DNA of 64,000 nt from Bradyrhizobium diazoefficiens (GCF_016612535.1 NZ_JAENXS010000007.1:1-64000), one strand, 5' to 3'. Shown: positions 26,136 to 34,309, counted from the stretch's first letter. The notes: generated by a model from the sequence alone, not told the origin. Numbers and translations are program-made.

Positions 26136-26942
26136 CTACTTGTTCAACTGAGTGAGACCGGTCGGCGGACCATCGACGGCAGTCCAGCCGCCGTCCACGA
26201 ACAGCGTGCTGCCGCTGACATAGCTCGCGGCATCCGAGGCGAGATAGGCCACGGCCGTTGCGACCTCGTCTGCGCTGCTCCAGCGGTTGAACACGGTGTG
26301 GCCGGCGTAGAGATTGTAGATGTCGGGGCGCTGCTTGAACGGGTCGGTCAGCGCCGTCTCGGCAATGCTGGGCGCGATAGCGTTGACGCGGACGCCGGCA
26401 TGGCCGACCTCGGAGGCAAAGCCCTTCACCAGCAGGCCGATCGCGGCCTTGGTCGAGCCATACACGGCCAGGCCGGGCTCGATCGTGACGGCGCGGACCG
26501 ACGAACAGGCGATGATGCTGCCGCCCTTCTGCTCGACCATGATGCGGCCGAAGGCCTGGAAGAACCAGACGGTGCCTTTCACATTCAACGTGATGACGCG
26601 ATCGAGATCCTCCTCGGTGTAGTCGAGGATGGTTTTCCGGATGTTGAGCCCCGGCGTCGTCACCGCGATATCGAGCCGCGAAAATTTCTGCATCACGGTT
26701 TTGGCCAGCACATTAACGTCGGCTGCGCTCGCGGCGTCGCAGGCGGCGGCCTCGGCCCAGCCGCCCTTGTCGCGGATGCCAGCGGCCGTCGCCTCTGCCG
26801 CGTCAAGCGCGCGATCGGCGCAGACGACACGGGCGCCGAGCCCGGCCAGCGCCTCAGCCGACGATTTGCCGATGCCCGATGCAGCGCCGAGCACCACGGC
26901 CGTCTTGCCGGTGAGGTCGAAGAGCTTGCGATAGTCCGTCAC
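26136..26942 (-). CDS. SDR-family oxidoreductase
   Basis: A 268-residue classical short-chain dehydrogenase: Rossmann motif GAASGIG at 19-25, 'CADRA' after beta 2, catalytic Ser in 'ACSSVRA', and the YxxxK motif in 'AVYGSTKAA'. The GTG at 26942 is chosen because GGAAGGAT lies at proper spacing; a GTG two codons upstream is too close to it. It diverges from a gntR-TRAP operon, with a perfect 16-base palindrome in the shared region. Probably NAD(P)-dependent oxidation of an alcohol or hydroxyacid brought in by that transporter (inference). Confidence 0.88.
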   Translation of the reverse strand: MTDYRKLFDLTGKTAVVLGAASGIGKSSAEALAGLGARVVCADRALDAAEATAAGIRDKGGWAEAAACDAASAADVNVLAKTVMQKFSRLDIAVTTPGLNIRKTILDYTEEDLDRVITLNVKGTVWFFQAFGRIMVEQKGGSIIACSSVRAVTIEPGLAVYGSTKAAIGLLVKGFASEVGHAGVRVNAIAPSIAETALTDPFKQRPDIYNLYAGHTVFNRWSSADEVATAVAYLASDAASYVSGSTLFVDGGWTAVDGPPTGLTQLNK

Positions 26943-27056
26943 GGTCACATCCTTCCGGTGTTTTCGAAGTCGGGTCGTAGCGCACCCATCCTCGCCTGCG
27001 AAGAGAGAGCACTTGGTGTGTTGGCGCCCTCGCGATCGCCTGATCGATCCAAAATC

Positions 27057-27072
27057 GGTATCGATCGATACC
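27057..27072. promoter_or_regulatory. Perfect 16-base palindrome, candidate operator
   Basis: GGTATCGATCGATACC is self-complementary over 16 bases and lies about 115 bases upstream of the SDR gene, in its divergent region with gntR. Its GGTA...TACC ends resemble GntR/LacI-type operators. No second copy was seen. Confidence 0.45.
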
Positions 27073-27145
27073 CCCTTCAACTTGGACTCGCCACTCCACG
27101 CGACCCTAGGAAAGCTCCAGGGGAAATGGATCTAGGGAGGGACGC

Positions 27146-27235
27146 ATGAGCGCGGAGCTGTCCGCTGAACGCGACGAAAGCTGGTATCCGACCATTCGCC
27201 GTGACCTTGCAAATCCTGCTGCAGCGCACCAATAG
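27146..27235 (+). CDS. Possible 29-residue leader peptide or gene remnant
   Basis: ATG 27146 is preceded by TAGGGAGGGACGC, a near-ideal ribosome binding site, and opens a 30-codon frame ending TAG at 27235. The peptide is polar and has no membrane segment. It lies upstream of the gntR promoter and could be a regulatory leader, a genuine small protein or the relic of a longer gene. The strong site is the only support. Confidence 0.3.
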   Translation: MSAELSAERDESWYPTIRRDLANPAAAHQ

Positions 27236-27249
27236 GCCAATCTGCCTAG

Positions 27250-27279
27250 TTGATCTCCGCTCAGTTTGCCTCGTATACT
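27250..27279 (+). promoter_or_regulatory. Sigma-70-type promoter for gntR-TRAP operon
   Basis: TTGATC (27250-27255) and TATACT (27274-27279) are separated by 18 bases and end 25 bases before the gntR ATG. The -10 region also contains CGTATACT, which fits the GT-N2-AC core seen in GntR operators, so autoregulation is plausible. Confidence 0.5.
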
Positions 27280-27304
27280 AATATATCAATTTTCAACCAT
27301 AAGC

Positions 27305-28048
27305 ATGCCCGCACGCACAACGAGGAAACCCCAGGCCGCGCCAGCCCCGGCCGCCATCAGCCCGCGCCGCGGCAAGCCGCCGCAGCGGGCGACGGCGTCG
27401 TCGCGCATCTATGGCGAGTTGCGCGGCGAGCTGGTGTCGATGCGCCGCCGGCCGGGCGAAGTAGTCTCGGAGGCCGACATCGCGCTCACCTATGGCGTCA
27501 GCCGGACGCCTGTGCGCGAAGCGATCCTCAAGCTCGCCGATGAGGGCTTGCTCGACGTTTTCCCGCAATCCGGCATCTTCGTGTCCCGCATCCCGCTCGC
27601 CGCCCTGCCCGAGGCCATCATCATCCGCAAGGCGCTGGAAGAGACCACCGCACGGCTCGCGGCCGAACGCGCCACCACAAGCCAGATCCTGCAATTGCGG
27701 TCGATCGTGGAACGCCAGCGCGAGGCGGATGAGGCCGGCGACCGCGTTGCCTTTCACCAGGCCGACGAGCTGTTCCACGCCACCGTCGCCGACGTCGCCC
27801 GACATCCCGGGATCTGGACGCTGATCATGCATGTGAAGGTGCACGTCGATCGCTATCGCCAATTGACGCTGCCGGTCGCCGGGCGCATGACGCAGGTGAT
27901 CGCCGAGCACGAGCCGATCCTCGCGGCGATCGAGGCACGCGATCCGCAACGTGCCGGGATTGCGATGGAGCGGCATCTCGACCGGCTGCTCCGCGACATC
28001 TCGGAGACCCAACATACCAATCCGGAGTTTTTCGCCAGCACGGAATGA
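27305..28048 (+). CDS. GntR-family regulator, FCD subfamily
   Basis: The 247-residue protein has a basic, proline-rich N-terminal tail of about 30 residues, a winged helix-turn-helix ('SEADIALTYGVSRTPVREAI' in part) and an FCD domain with 'FHQADELFHATVADVARH' (in part) and 'EHEPILAAIEARD', matching the metal-binding histidines of FCD proteins. The ATG lies close to the predicted transcription start and has no Shine-Dalgarno sequence, so translation may be weak or leaderless-like. It is the first gene of the gntR-dctPQM-cyclase unit and likely its local regulator. Confidence 0.87.
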   Translation: MPARTTRKPQAAPAPAAISPRRGKPPQRATASSRIYGELRGELVSMRRRPGEVVSEADIALTYGVSRTPVREAILKLADEGLLDVFPQSGIFVSRIPLAALPEAIIIRKALEETTARLAAERATTSQILQLRSIVERQREADEAGDRVAFHQADELFHATVADVARHPGIWTLIMHVKVHVDRYRQLTLPVAGRMTQVIAEHEPILAAIEARDPQRAGIAMERHLDRLLRDISETQHTNPEFFASTE

Positions 28049-28104
28049 CCGGAGCACCGGTCAACGACGACACACGCCTGAAGAAGCAACGAGGGAGGAC
28101 TACC

Positions 28105-29097
28105 ATGAGACGCCGTGATTTCATCAAATTGAGTGCCGGGCTTGGAGCAGCAACGTTGGCTCCGATCTCGTCGGGCAACGCCCAGACCAAGACCGTGTTC
28201 AAGGCCGCCGACGTGCAGCCGGTCGGTTATCCGACGGTTGCCGCCGTCGAGAGCATGGGCAAGAAGCTTGCGGAGGCAACCCAGGGCCGGCTTTCGATCC
28301 AGACCTATCCCTCCGCGCAACTCGGCGCCGAGAAGGAGACGATCGAGCAGACCCAGATCGGCGCAATCCAGATGCTGCGCGTCAGCGCCGGCGCAGTCGG
28401 CCCGATCATCGACGATATCAACGTCGTCAACATGCCGTTCCTGTTCAAGAACGTGGCGCAATCCTGGAAGATGATGGACGGCGACGTCGGCCAGGAGCTG
28501 CTCGACAAGATCACCGCGAGCCCGAACGCCAATCTGGTCGGTCTATGCTGGATGGATTCCGGCGCGCGCAGCTTCTACAACACCAAGCATCCGATCAAGT
28601 CGATCGCCGACGTTCATGGCCTGAAGCTTCGCGTGATCGGCAATCCGATCTTCATCGACATGGTCAACGCGCTCGGCGGCAACGGCATCGCCATGGGCTA
28701 CGACCAGGTCTTCTCCTCGCTCCAGACCGGCGTGATCGACGGCGCGGAGAACAACCCGCCGAGCTACGTGTTCAGCAACCACTACACCGCGGCGAAATAC
28801 TATTCGCTGACCGAGCACCTGATCATTCCCGAGATCCTCTGCTTCTCCAAGCGGTCCTGGACCGCGCTGTCGGCAGACGACCAGGCGCTGATCAAGAAGT
28901 TCGCGCGCGAAGCCCAACTCGAGGAACGCGAACTCTGGAAGAAGTACGAGACGACGGCGATGGAGAAGGCCAAGGCCGCCGGCTGCGAGATCGTGGAGAT
29001 CGCCGACAAGAAGCCATTCCAGGATGCGGTCAAGCCGGTCTGGGACAAGTATGGTCCGAAATACCAGGCCATGATCAAGCGCATCCAGGCGCTCTGA
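28105..29097 (+). CDS. dctP: TRAP transporter solute-binding protein (DctP family)
   Basis: A 330-residue periplasmic binding protein. The N-terminus MRRRDFIKLSAG is a twin-arginine signal, giving export of a folded protein. Family features are 'PSAQLGAEKETIEQTQIG' in the N lobe, the arginine-containing 'GLKLRVIGNPIF' loop that binds the ligand carboxylate, and 'GVIDGAENNPPSY'. ATG 28105 has GAGGGAGG upstream, so the frame start at 28045 is rejected. A strong hairpin follows before dctQ. Ligand: an organic acid, otherwise unknown. Confidence 0.9.
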   Translation: MRRRDFIKLSAGLGAATLAPISSGNAQTKTVFKAADVQPVGYPTVAAVESMGKKLAEATQGRLSIQTYPSAQLGAEKETIEQTQIGAIQMLRVSAGAVGPIIDDINVVNMPFLFKNVAQSWKMMDGDVGQELLDKITASPNANLVGLCWMDSGARSFYNTKHPIKSIADVHGLKLRVIGNPIFIDMVNALGGNGIAMGYDQVFSSLQTGVIDGAENNPPSYVFSNHYTAAKYYSLTEHLIIPEILCFSKRSWTALSADDQALIKKFAREAQLEERELWKKYETTAMEKAKAAGCEIVEIADKKPFQDAVKPVWDKYGPKYQAMIKRIQAL

Positions 29098-29119
29098 GCC
29101 CGATCCGGCTCCAACCAAA

Positions 29120-29151
29120 GCCAGGCGCGATGGTCCCTCATCGCGCTTGGC
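29120..29151 (+). other. mRNA hairpin between dctP and dctQ
   Basis: A 13-bp stem (GCCAGGCGCGATG with CATCGCGCTTGGC, one G-U pair) and a 6-base loop fill the 92-base dctP-dctQ gap. There is no T-run, so it more likely stabilises the upstream mRNA or attenuates than terminates fully. Confidence 0.65.
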
Positions 29152-29189
29152 CTCGACAATCTGAACCACTGACAGAGCAGGAAACGCGG

Positions 29190-29705
29190 ATGGCCGCACT
29201 GTTTCGCCGAGCGATGGACTTCCTCTACCTGTTGTGCGTGATCGTCGGTTGCATCGCACTGGTCTTGATCTCCGCGGTGATCCCGTGGGCGGTGTTTACG
29301 CGATACGTGCTCAACAGCGCGGCTTCCTGGCCGGAGCCGATGGCGGTGCTGCTGACGATCGTGCTGACTTTCATCGGTGCCGCCGCCGGCTACCGGCTTA
29401 ACCTGCACATGAGCATCACCTATTTCGCCAAGAAGCTTCCACTGCCCCTGCAACGGGCAACCGACATCCTGGTTCAGCTGCTGATGGCGCTGATCGCGCT
29501 GTTCATGGTGATCTGGGGCGAGCGTCTTGTCGAGGTCACCTGGTACAACACCATCCCCGATTTCCCCTCACTGTCAGTCGGCGTCACCTATCTGCCGATT
29601 CCGATCGGCGGCCTCTGTCTGCTGCTGTTCGTGATCGAGCGGATCTTCCTCGGCGTGCCGCCCGACCCGCTCGGCAAGCATCCCGAAACCGCCCCCTTCG
29701 AGTGA
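29190..29705 (+). CDS. dctQ: TRAP transporter small membrane subunit (DctQ family)
   Basis: A 171-residue protein with four membrane spans and the DctQ segments 'RYVLNSAASWPEP' near residues 38-50 and 'GAAAGYRLNLHMSITY'. It joins DctM in the inner membrane. The gene sits between dctP and dctM; the long open frame upstream of the ATG is antisense-like noise in another frame of dctP. Confidence 0.9.
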   Translation: MAALFRRAMDFLYLLCVIVGCIALVLISAVIPWAVFTRYVLNSAASWPEPMAVLLTIVLTFIGAAAGYRLNLHMSITYFAKKLPLPLQRATDILVQLLMALIALFMVIWGERLVEVTWYNTIPDFPSLSVGVTYLPIPIGGLCLLLFVIERIFLGVPPDPLGKHPETAPFE

Positions 29706-29721
29706 GCCGGGAGTCATCACA

Positions 29722-31011
29722 ATGGACATCTTCATCCTCCTCGGCACGATGATCGCGTGCTTCCTGATCGGCATGCCGATCGCCTATTCGCTGGCCATGG
29801 CGGCGATCGCCGGCGCGCTGTCGGTCGGCATTCCGCTGGAAGCCCTGATGCTGAAGATCTCGGACGGCGTCAGCAAGGTTGCGATGCTGACGATCCCGTT
29901 CTTCGTGCTCGCCGGCGCCATCATGGCGGAAGGCGGCATGGCGCGGCGGCTCGTCGCCTTTGCCGACGTGCTGGTCGGCTTGACCCGGCTGCGTGGTGGG
30001 CTCTCGATCGTCAACGTGCTGGCGACGACCTTCCTCAGCGGCATCTCCGGCTCCGCGGTGGCCGACACCTCGGCGATCGGCTCGGTGATGATCCCGCAGA
30101 TGGAGAAGAACGGCTATCCGCGCGTGTTCGCGACCAACCTGACGATCTCGTCTTCGGTGCAGGCGCTGCTGGTGCCACCAAGCCACAACGCCGTGCTCTA
30201 TTCGCTCGCGACCGGCGGCACCATCTCGATCAGCGCGCTATTCATGGCGGGCGTTTTCCCGGGGCTGTTGATCGGATTCTCGCTGATCATCCTGTGCCTG
30301 GTGATTGCCTATCGCGAAGGCCACCCGCACGGCCGCACCGTGCCGGCCAAGGATGCGATCAAGATCACGATCGACGCGGCCTGGGGCCTGATCACGCTCG
30401 TCATCATCCTCGGCGGCATCCTGGGCGGTATCTTCACCGCGATCGAAGCCGGCGCAGTTGCCTGCATCTGGGCGTTCTTCGTCACCATGTTCGTCTACCG
30501 CGACTACAAATGGCGCGATCTGCCGGTGCTGCTGCACCGGACGTTGCGCACCGTTGCAATGGTGATGACGCTGATCGCTTGCGCCTCCGCAGTCGGCTAC
30601 ATCATGGCGCTGACGCAGATGCCGGCGAAGATGACGGCGTTCTTCCTGTCGATCTCCAGCAACAAATACGTCATCCTGCTGCTGCTCAATGTCCTGCTGC
30701 TGCTGCTCGGCACGCTCCTGGACATGGCGCCATCGATCCTGATCGCCACGCCGATCCTGCTGCCGGTGATGCAGAATTTCGGCGTCGACCCCGTCCACTT
30801 CGGCATGATCATGCTGCTCAACCTCGGCATCGGCCTATGCCATCCGCCGGTCGGCGCGATCCTGTTCGTCGGCTGCGCCGTCGGCAAGGTTTCGCTCGAA
30901 GAGGTCATGCGCAAGATCTGGCCGTTCTACGGCGTCATGCTGTTCGTGCTGATGCTCGTCACCTTCCTGCCGGAGATCTCGCTCTGGCTGCCGCGACATA
31001 TTCTGCATTGA
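29722..31011 (+). CDS. dctM: TRAP transporter large membrane subunit (DctM family)
   Basis: The 429-residue protein has about 12 membrane spans and the family motifs 'GMPIAYSLAMAA', 'FFVLAGAIMAEGGMARRL', 'FLSGISGSAVADTSAIG' and 'LLLGTLLDMAPSILIATPI', characteristic of the sodium-coupled TRAP translocation subunit. A GGGAG site precedes the ATG 16 bases after dctQ. Works with the adjacent DctP and DctQ to import a carboxylate. Confidence 0.92.
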   Translation: MDIFILLGTMIACFLIGMPIAYSLAMAAIAGALSVGIPLEALMLKISDGVSKVAMLTIPFFVLAGAIMAEGGMARRLVAFADVLVGLTRLRGGLSIVNVLATTFLSGISGSAVADTSAIGSVMIPQMEKNGYPRVFATNLTISSSVQALLVPPSHNAVLYSLATGGTISISALFMAGVFPGLLIGFSLIILCLVIAYREGHPHGRTVPAKDAIKITIDAAWGLITLVIILGGILGGIFTAIEAGAVACIWAFFVTMFVYRDYKWRDLPVLLHRTLRTVAMVMTLIACASAVGYIMALTQMPAKMTAFFLSISSNKYVILLLLNVLLLLLGTLLDMAPSILIATPILLPVMQNFGVDPVHFGMIMLLNLGIGLCHPPVGAILFVGCAVGKVSLEEVMRKIWPFYGVMLFVLMLVTFLPEISLWLPRHILH

Positions 31012-31018
31012 GCTGATC

Positions 31019-31049
31019 GCGCCGGCGCGTCTCTTGACGCAGCCGGCGC
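31019..31049 (+). other. Long GC hairpin between dctM and the cyclase gene
   Basis: GCGCCGGC-GCGTC pairs with GACGC-A-GCCGGCGC around a TCTT tetraloop, a 13-bp stem with one bulged A. It starts eight bases after the dctM stop and lacks a T-run. It may be an attenuator or an RNA-stability element. Confidence 0.55.
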
Positions 31050-31089
31050 GGCGCCCTCAAGATGACGGAACATCTCGAGGGAAACGCCC

Positions 31090-31866
31090 ATGCCGCGGAA
31101 GCTGATCGATATCTCCGTGCCGTTGCAGAACGACGTGCCAGCCGATCCGCCGGGCAATCACCCGACAATTCAATATATCGATCATCAGCAGGGACTGCCG
31201 CGCATGCTGCAGTTCTTCGACGGTCTCAAGGCACAGGACCTGCCGGACGGCCAGGGCTGGGCCGTCGAGCAAGTTTCGCTGTCTACGCACAACGGCACGC
31301 ATCTCGACGCACCCTGGCGCTTCCATCCGACGATGAATCGTGGCGAGCGGTCATGGACCATCGACGAGGTTCCGCTGGAGTGGTGCTTGCAGCCCGGGCT
31401 GAAGCTCGACTTCCGGCATCTTCCAGATGGCTATGTCGCCGCCGCCGACGACGTCGAGAACGAGCTCAAACGCATCGGGCATACGCTCTCGCCGCTCGAG
31501 ATTGTCGTCGTCAACACCAGCGCCGGCGCAAAATTCGGCCTGGCTGATTACGTCAACTCCGGCTGCGGCATGGGTTATGACGCCACCATATACCTGCTCG
31601 AACGTGGCGTGCGCCTGACCGGCACCGATGGCTGGAGCTGGGACGCACCATTCGTCTTCACCGCCAGGAAATATGCAGAGACAAAAGACGCGAGCCTGAT
31701 CTGGGAGGGCCACAAGGCGGGGCGGCACATCGGCTATTGCCATCTCGAGAAGCTGCACAATCTCGAGCAATTGCCCTCGACGGGATTCACGGTGTCATGC
31801 TTCCCGGTGAAGATCGAACGCGCCTCCGCGGGCTGGACGCGCGCGGTCGCCATCATCGACAATTAA
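31090..31866 (+). CDS. Cyclase-family (kynurenine formamidase-like) metal hydrolase
   Basis: A 258-residue member of the cyclase superfamily (Pfam Cyclase), whose members hydrolyse amides, lactones or imides using a metal. The signature 'STHNGTHLDAPWRFHP' supplies His67, His71, Asp73 and His79. A GAGGG site precedes the ATG. It follows the TRAP transporter on the same strand, 78 bases after dctM, so it likely acts on the imported compound. Known relatives include kynurenine formamidase and isatin hydrolase; which reaction applies here is unknown. Confidence 0.87.
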   Translation: MPRKLIDISVPLQNDVPADPPGNHPTIQYIDHQQGLPRMLQFFDGLKAQDLPDGQGWAVEQVSLSTHNGTHLDAPWRFHPTMNRGERSWTIDEVPLEWCLQPGLKLDFRHLPDGYVAAADDVENELKRIGHTLSPLEIVVVNTSAGAKFGLADYVNSGCGMGYDATIYLLERGVRLTGTDGWSWDAPFVFTARKYAETKDASLIWEGHKAGRHIGYCHLEKLHNLEQLPSTGFTVSCFPVKIERASAGWTRAVAIIDN

Positions 31867-31877
31867 GTGCGAGACGT

Positions 31878-32606
31878 CTACTCGCCGTCGAGGCCGCTTT
31901 CGGCGAGTTCGCGCAGCGCATCGGTATCGAGCACGACGATGGCGCCGTGCTCGAGGCGGACCCAATTGCGCCCGGACCATGCGCGCAGTTGCTTGTTGAT
32001 GCTCTCGCGCGTCATCCCCACCATCTCGCTGATCTCCTGTTGGGTGATCGCGAGTGTGCCGCTGCCGGAGTCGAATTTGCGCTCCTCGGTGAGGCCGAGC
32101 AGTGCACTGGCAAGACGGCCCGGCAGATTCTGCAAGATGACCTGCTCGACCTGCTGGCTGGTCCAGCGCAGCCGCGCGCAGAGCAATTCGATGAATTTCA
32201 TCGCCAGCGCTGGCTGACTCTTCACGAACGGAAGGAAGTCGCGGCGGTCGATGATGTAGAGCTCGCAATTGGTGTTGGCGGTCGCATCCGCCGACCGCGG
32301 TGCACCATCAAGCACGGCGATCTCGCCGAATATCTCTCCGGGACCGATCAGATTGAGAATGGCATTCCGGCCATCCGGCGACGAGGAGGAAATCTTCACT
32401 GTTCCGGTGATCACCGCGAACAGATTGTTGCCGGGGTCCCCCTTGGCGGCAATCGTCGCACCGCGCTTGACCGTGGTGTGCTTGGCGTAGCGGCAGAGCT
32501 GATCGAGCGCTTCCGGATCCAGATCTGCAAAGATCGGATGCTTGCGCAGAACCGATAGTTTGTTGCCCGACGACTGCCGGGGGTCGCCGGTCTTGTCCTG
32601 AGGCAC
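31878..32606 (-). CDS. Crp/Fnr-family regulator without Fe-S cysteines
   Basis: The 242-residue protein has a cyclic-nucleotide-binding domain with the phosphate-cassette-like 'PGEIFGEIAVLDGAPRSADA' (in part) and a C-terminal winged helix 'ITQQEISEMVGMTRESINKQL' (in part). The cassette resembles functional cAMP-binding sites, so it may bind a nucleotide. The GTG at 32606 has TTAGGAGT six bases upstream; the open frame to 32807 upstream is not supported. No N-terminal cysteine cluster exists, unlike the second regulator at 33112. About 270 bases upstream (32607-32877) hold no gene. Confidence 0.85.
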   Translation of the reverse strand: MPQDKTGDPRQSSGNKLSVLRKHPIFADLDPEALDQLCRYAKHTTVKRGATIAAKGDPGNNLFAVITGTVKISSSSPDGRNAILNLIGPGEIFGEIAVLDGAPRSADATANTNCELYIIDRRDFLPFVKSQPALAMKFIELLCARLRWTSQQVEQVILQNLPGRLASALLGLTEERKFDSGSGTLAITQQEISEMVGMTRESINKQLRAWSGRNWVRLEHGAIVVLDTDALRELAESGLDGE

Positions 32607-32877
32607 GCCGGGACTCCTAAGACTGCGAGGCACTGGAGTTCCTGCGTAGTCAGTGTTGCCGGGCTTTTCAACCGGAAAGCACGGACACAGTTTGAGCCAA
32701 GTGTAGTTAAAATGCCGCGCTCGCCCACGGAAGCGCATCCGCAGGGTGCGTCGATGCATTTTGGCCCATGCAGAGTTGCAGAGACAGCACGTCGCAGTTG
32801 AACTCAAGGCCCCTGCGGAACGGCTGAACTGGCCGAGGAAGAATCTACGGCAGTCGCGCCAAAATGCGATAGCGATC

Positions 32878-33012
32878 TCAGGAACTTCGGGGCTTAGTAT
32901 GTGAATCGAGCCGACCGGCGCCGGTCTGTCGGTCCGCCCAAGCCAAAGCCAGGCCGAACGTCACAAACATGGCTACAACGGCGATGGTCACCAGCAGCGC
33001 GTCGATCGGCAT
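32878..33012 (-). CDS. 44-residue single-span membrane protein under an FNR box
   Basis: ATG 33012 is preceded by GGGAGGG at good spacing. The frame runs 44 codons to TGA at 32880-32878. Residues 4-25 are a continuous hydrophobic stretch (ALLVTIAVVAMFVTFGLALAW region), followed by a short polar tail: a typical one-pass small membrane protein. Upstream, a perfect FNR box (33067-33080) and a -10-like AATAAT (33045-33040 on this strand) are spaced as in FNR-activated promoters. Small proteins of this kind often sit in respiratory or stress complexes. No homologue can be named from sequence alone. Confidence 0.65.
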   Translation of the reverse strand: MPIDALLVTIAVVAMFVTFGLALAWADRQTGAGRLDSHTKPRSS

Positions 33013-33066
33013 CGTGCCCTCCCAAGCTTTGTTTCGGGCATTATTCGCGACGCATAACCGCTGTCA

Positions 33067-33080
33067 TTGATCGGGATCAA
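33067..33080 (-). promoter_or_regulatory. FNR box, perfect palindrome
   Basis: TTGATCGGGATCAA matches TTGAT-N4-ATCAA exactly. Its centre is about 41 bases from the transcription start expected from AATAAT at 33045-33040, and it ends 55 bases before the small membrane protein's ATG. Confidence 0.8.
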
Positions 33081-33111
33081 AAATCAGCGAGCACTCCGGC
33101 CGGCCCAGGAT

Positions 33112-33825
33112 TCAGGCCGCAGCCAGTGCCTCGACCCGCGCGGGATCGCGCAGGCCGATTCCGCCGTGAACGATCTCGATCGCTCCATGCCGTTCCAGCT
33201 TGGTGAAGGTACGGCTGACGGTCTCGATCGTCAGCCCGAGATAATCTGCGATGTCCTGCCGGCTCATCGGAAGTGGAACCGCGTTCGACGGTCCCTTGAG
33301 CAAGGACAGCCGCTCGCGCCAGCCGAGCAGAAACGTCGCGACCTTTTCATCCGCCGAGCGACGGCCGAGCAGAACCATGTGGTCGCGCGCCTGGCTCAAT
33401 TCGCGGATTGCCAGCTCGTTAATCCGTTTCAGCAGATGCGGCCGGTCCTCGATGAAGCGACCGAACGGTATCTTGGAGAACTGGCACACGGTCACCGCGC
33501 CAATCGCATCGGCCGAAAAATTGTGGCGGCCGGACATATTCATCCCCAGGAAATCGCCGGGGAGCGCAAAGCCCACAATCTGCCGCCGTCCGTCCGGCAG
33601 CAGTTTGTAGAGCCGCATCACCCCTTCAAGGAGATTGTAGAACGAGGTCGTGATGTCCTCTTCGGAGAACGCGGTCTCTCCCGCAGCGAAATGGACGCGA
33701 CGCCCGAGATGCTCGAACTCCCTGAGCTCGGCCGGGTCCAACGACGCACAAACCGCAAAGCCGCGGACCGCACAATCGCTGCAAAAATGGCCATTCGGCT
33801 CAATCATCGTCACCGAAGTTCTCAT
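33112..33825 (-). CDS. fnrN: FnrN/AadR-type oxygen-sensing transcription regulator
   Basis: A 237-residue FNR protein. Cys15, Cys18 and Cys26 at the N-terminus plus Cys114 reproduce the four-cysteine set that holds the oxygen-labile [4Fe-4S] cluster of FNR. The C-terminal recognition helix reads 'LTIETVSRTFTKLE', with the E-x2-S-R pattern that reads TTGA half sites. ATG 33825 has GGGAG seven bases upstream. The divergent region to the cytochrome c gene holds an FNR box at 33910-33923, with TAAAAT at 33889-33884 as a possible -10 for this gene, so it is probably autoregulated. It is the likely master of the eight FNR boxes between 33 and 46.6 kb. Confidence 0.9.
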   Translation of the reverse strand: MRTSVTMIEPNGHFCSDCAVRGFAVCASLDPAELREFEHLGRRVHFAAGETAFSEEDITTSFYNLLEGVMRLYKLLPDGRRQIVGFALPGDFLGMNMSGRHNFSADAIGAVTVCQFSKIPFGRFIEDRPHLLKRINELAIRELSQARDHMVLLGRRSADEKVATFLLGWRERLSLLKGPSNAVPLPMSRQDIADYLGLTIETVSRTFTKLERHGAIEIVHGGIGLRDPARVEALAAA

Positions 33826-33909
33826 CCACCGCTCCCGGCGCCGCCGGATCTCCGTACCTGACGGTACCCACCGCGCGGAGTGCATTTTACTGCATCACGC
33901 CAAAGTCGA

Positions 33910-33923
33910 TTGACCCAGATCAA
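33910..33923. promoter_or_regulatory. FNR box between fnrN and cytochrome c gene
   Basis: TTGACCCAGATCAA. For the cytochrome gene the -10-like TATTCT at 33945-33950 puts the box centre at about -41, the class II activator position. The same box can act on fnrN through TAAAAT at 33889-33884. Confidence 0.75.
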
Positions 33924-33979
33924 ATTTGACGCCCATCCCCGCCCTATTCTGCTTCGAGAATTCGACGGGACCGATTTCC

Positions 33980-34296
33980 ATGCTGCAAAACACGTTGTGC
34001 CACACCCTGATTGGGCTGCTTCTGATCACCCCGCGCTCGCTGCGCCGACCGCCGAACAACGCGGCAAGGCTTATGCGCGGGCCAATTGTGCGCACTGCCA
34101 TGCAATCGACCGTCGTTCCGAAAGCCCGCTCAAGATTCCTCAGCCGTTCAGGACCCTGCATCAACGCTACCCGATCGATACCCTCAAGGAAGCGCTCGCC
34201 GAAGGCATCTATACCGGCCACGCCGACATGCCCGCCTTCGAGCTCGATCCGGACCGGATCCACGACCTTCTGTCCTATTTCAAAACGCTCGAATAG
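33980..34296 (+). pseudogene. Class I cytochrome c interrupted by a one-base frameshift
   Basis: Frame A starts at ATG 33980 and encodes a signal-peptide-like segment (MLQNTLCHTLIGLLLIT). Frame B, entered after the C-run at 34029-34032, encodes PALAAPTAEQRGKAY, then the heme motif CAHCH and a later 'HADMPAF' with the axial Met, ending at 34296. Adding one base in the CCCC run joins both into one secreted c-type cytochrome of about 105 residues with an ALAA cleavage site. As it stands, frame A runs on into nonsense sequence to 34435. Either this is a real inactivating deletion or a homopolymer sequencing error. It has an FNR-type promoter and likely serves microaerobic electron transfer. Confidence 0.75.
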
Positions 34297-34309
34297 GCCG
34301 TTGGCGGCC

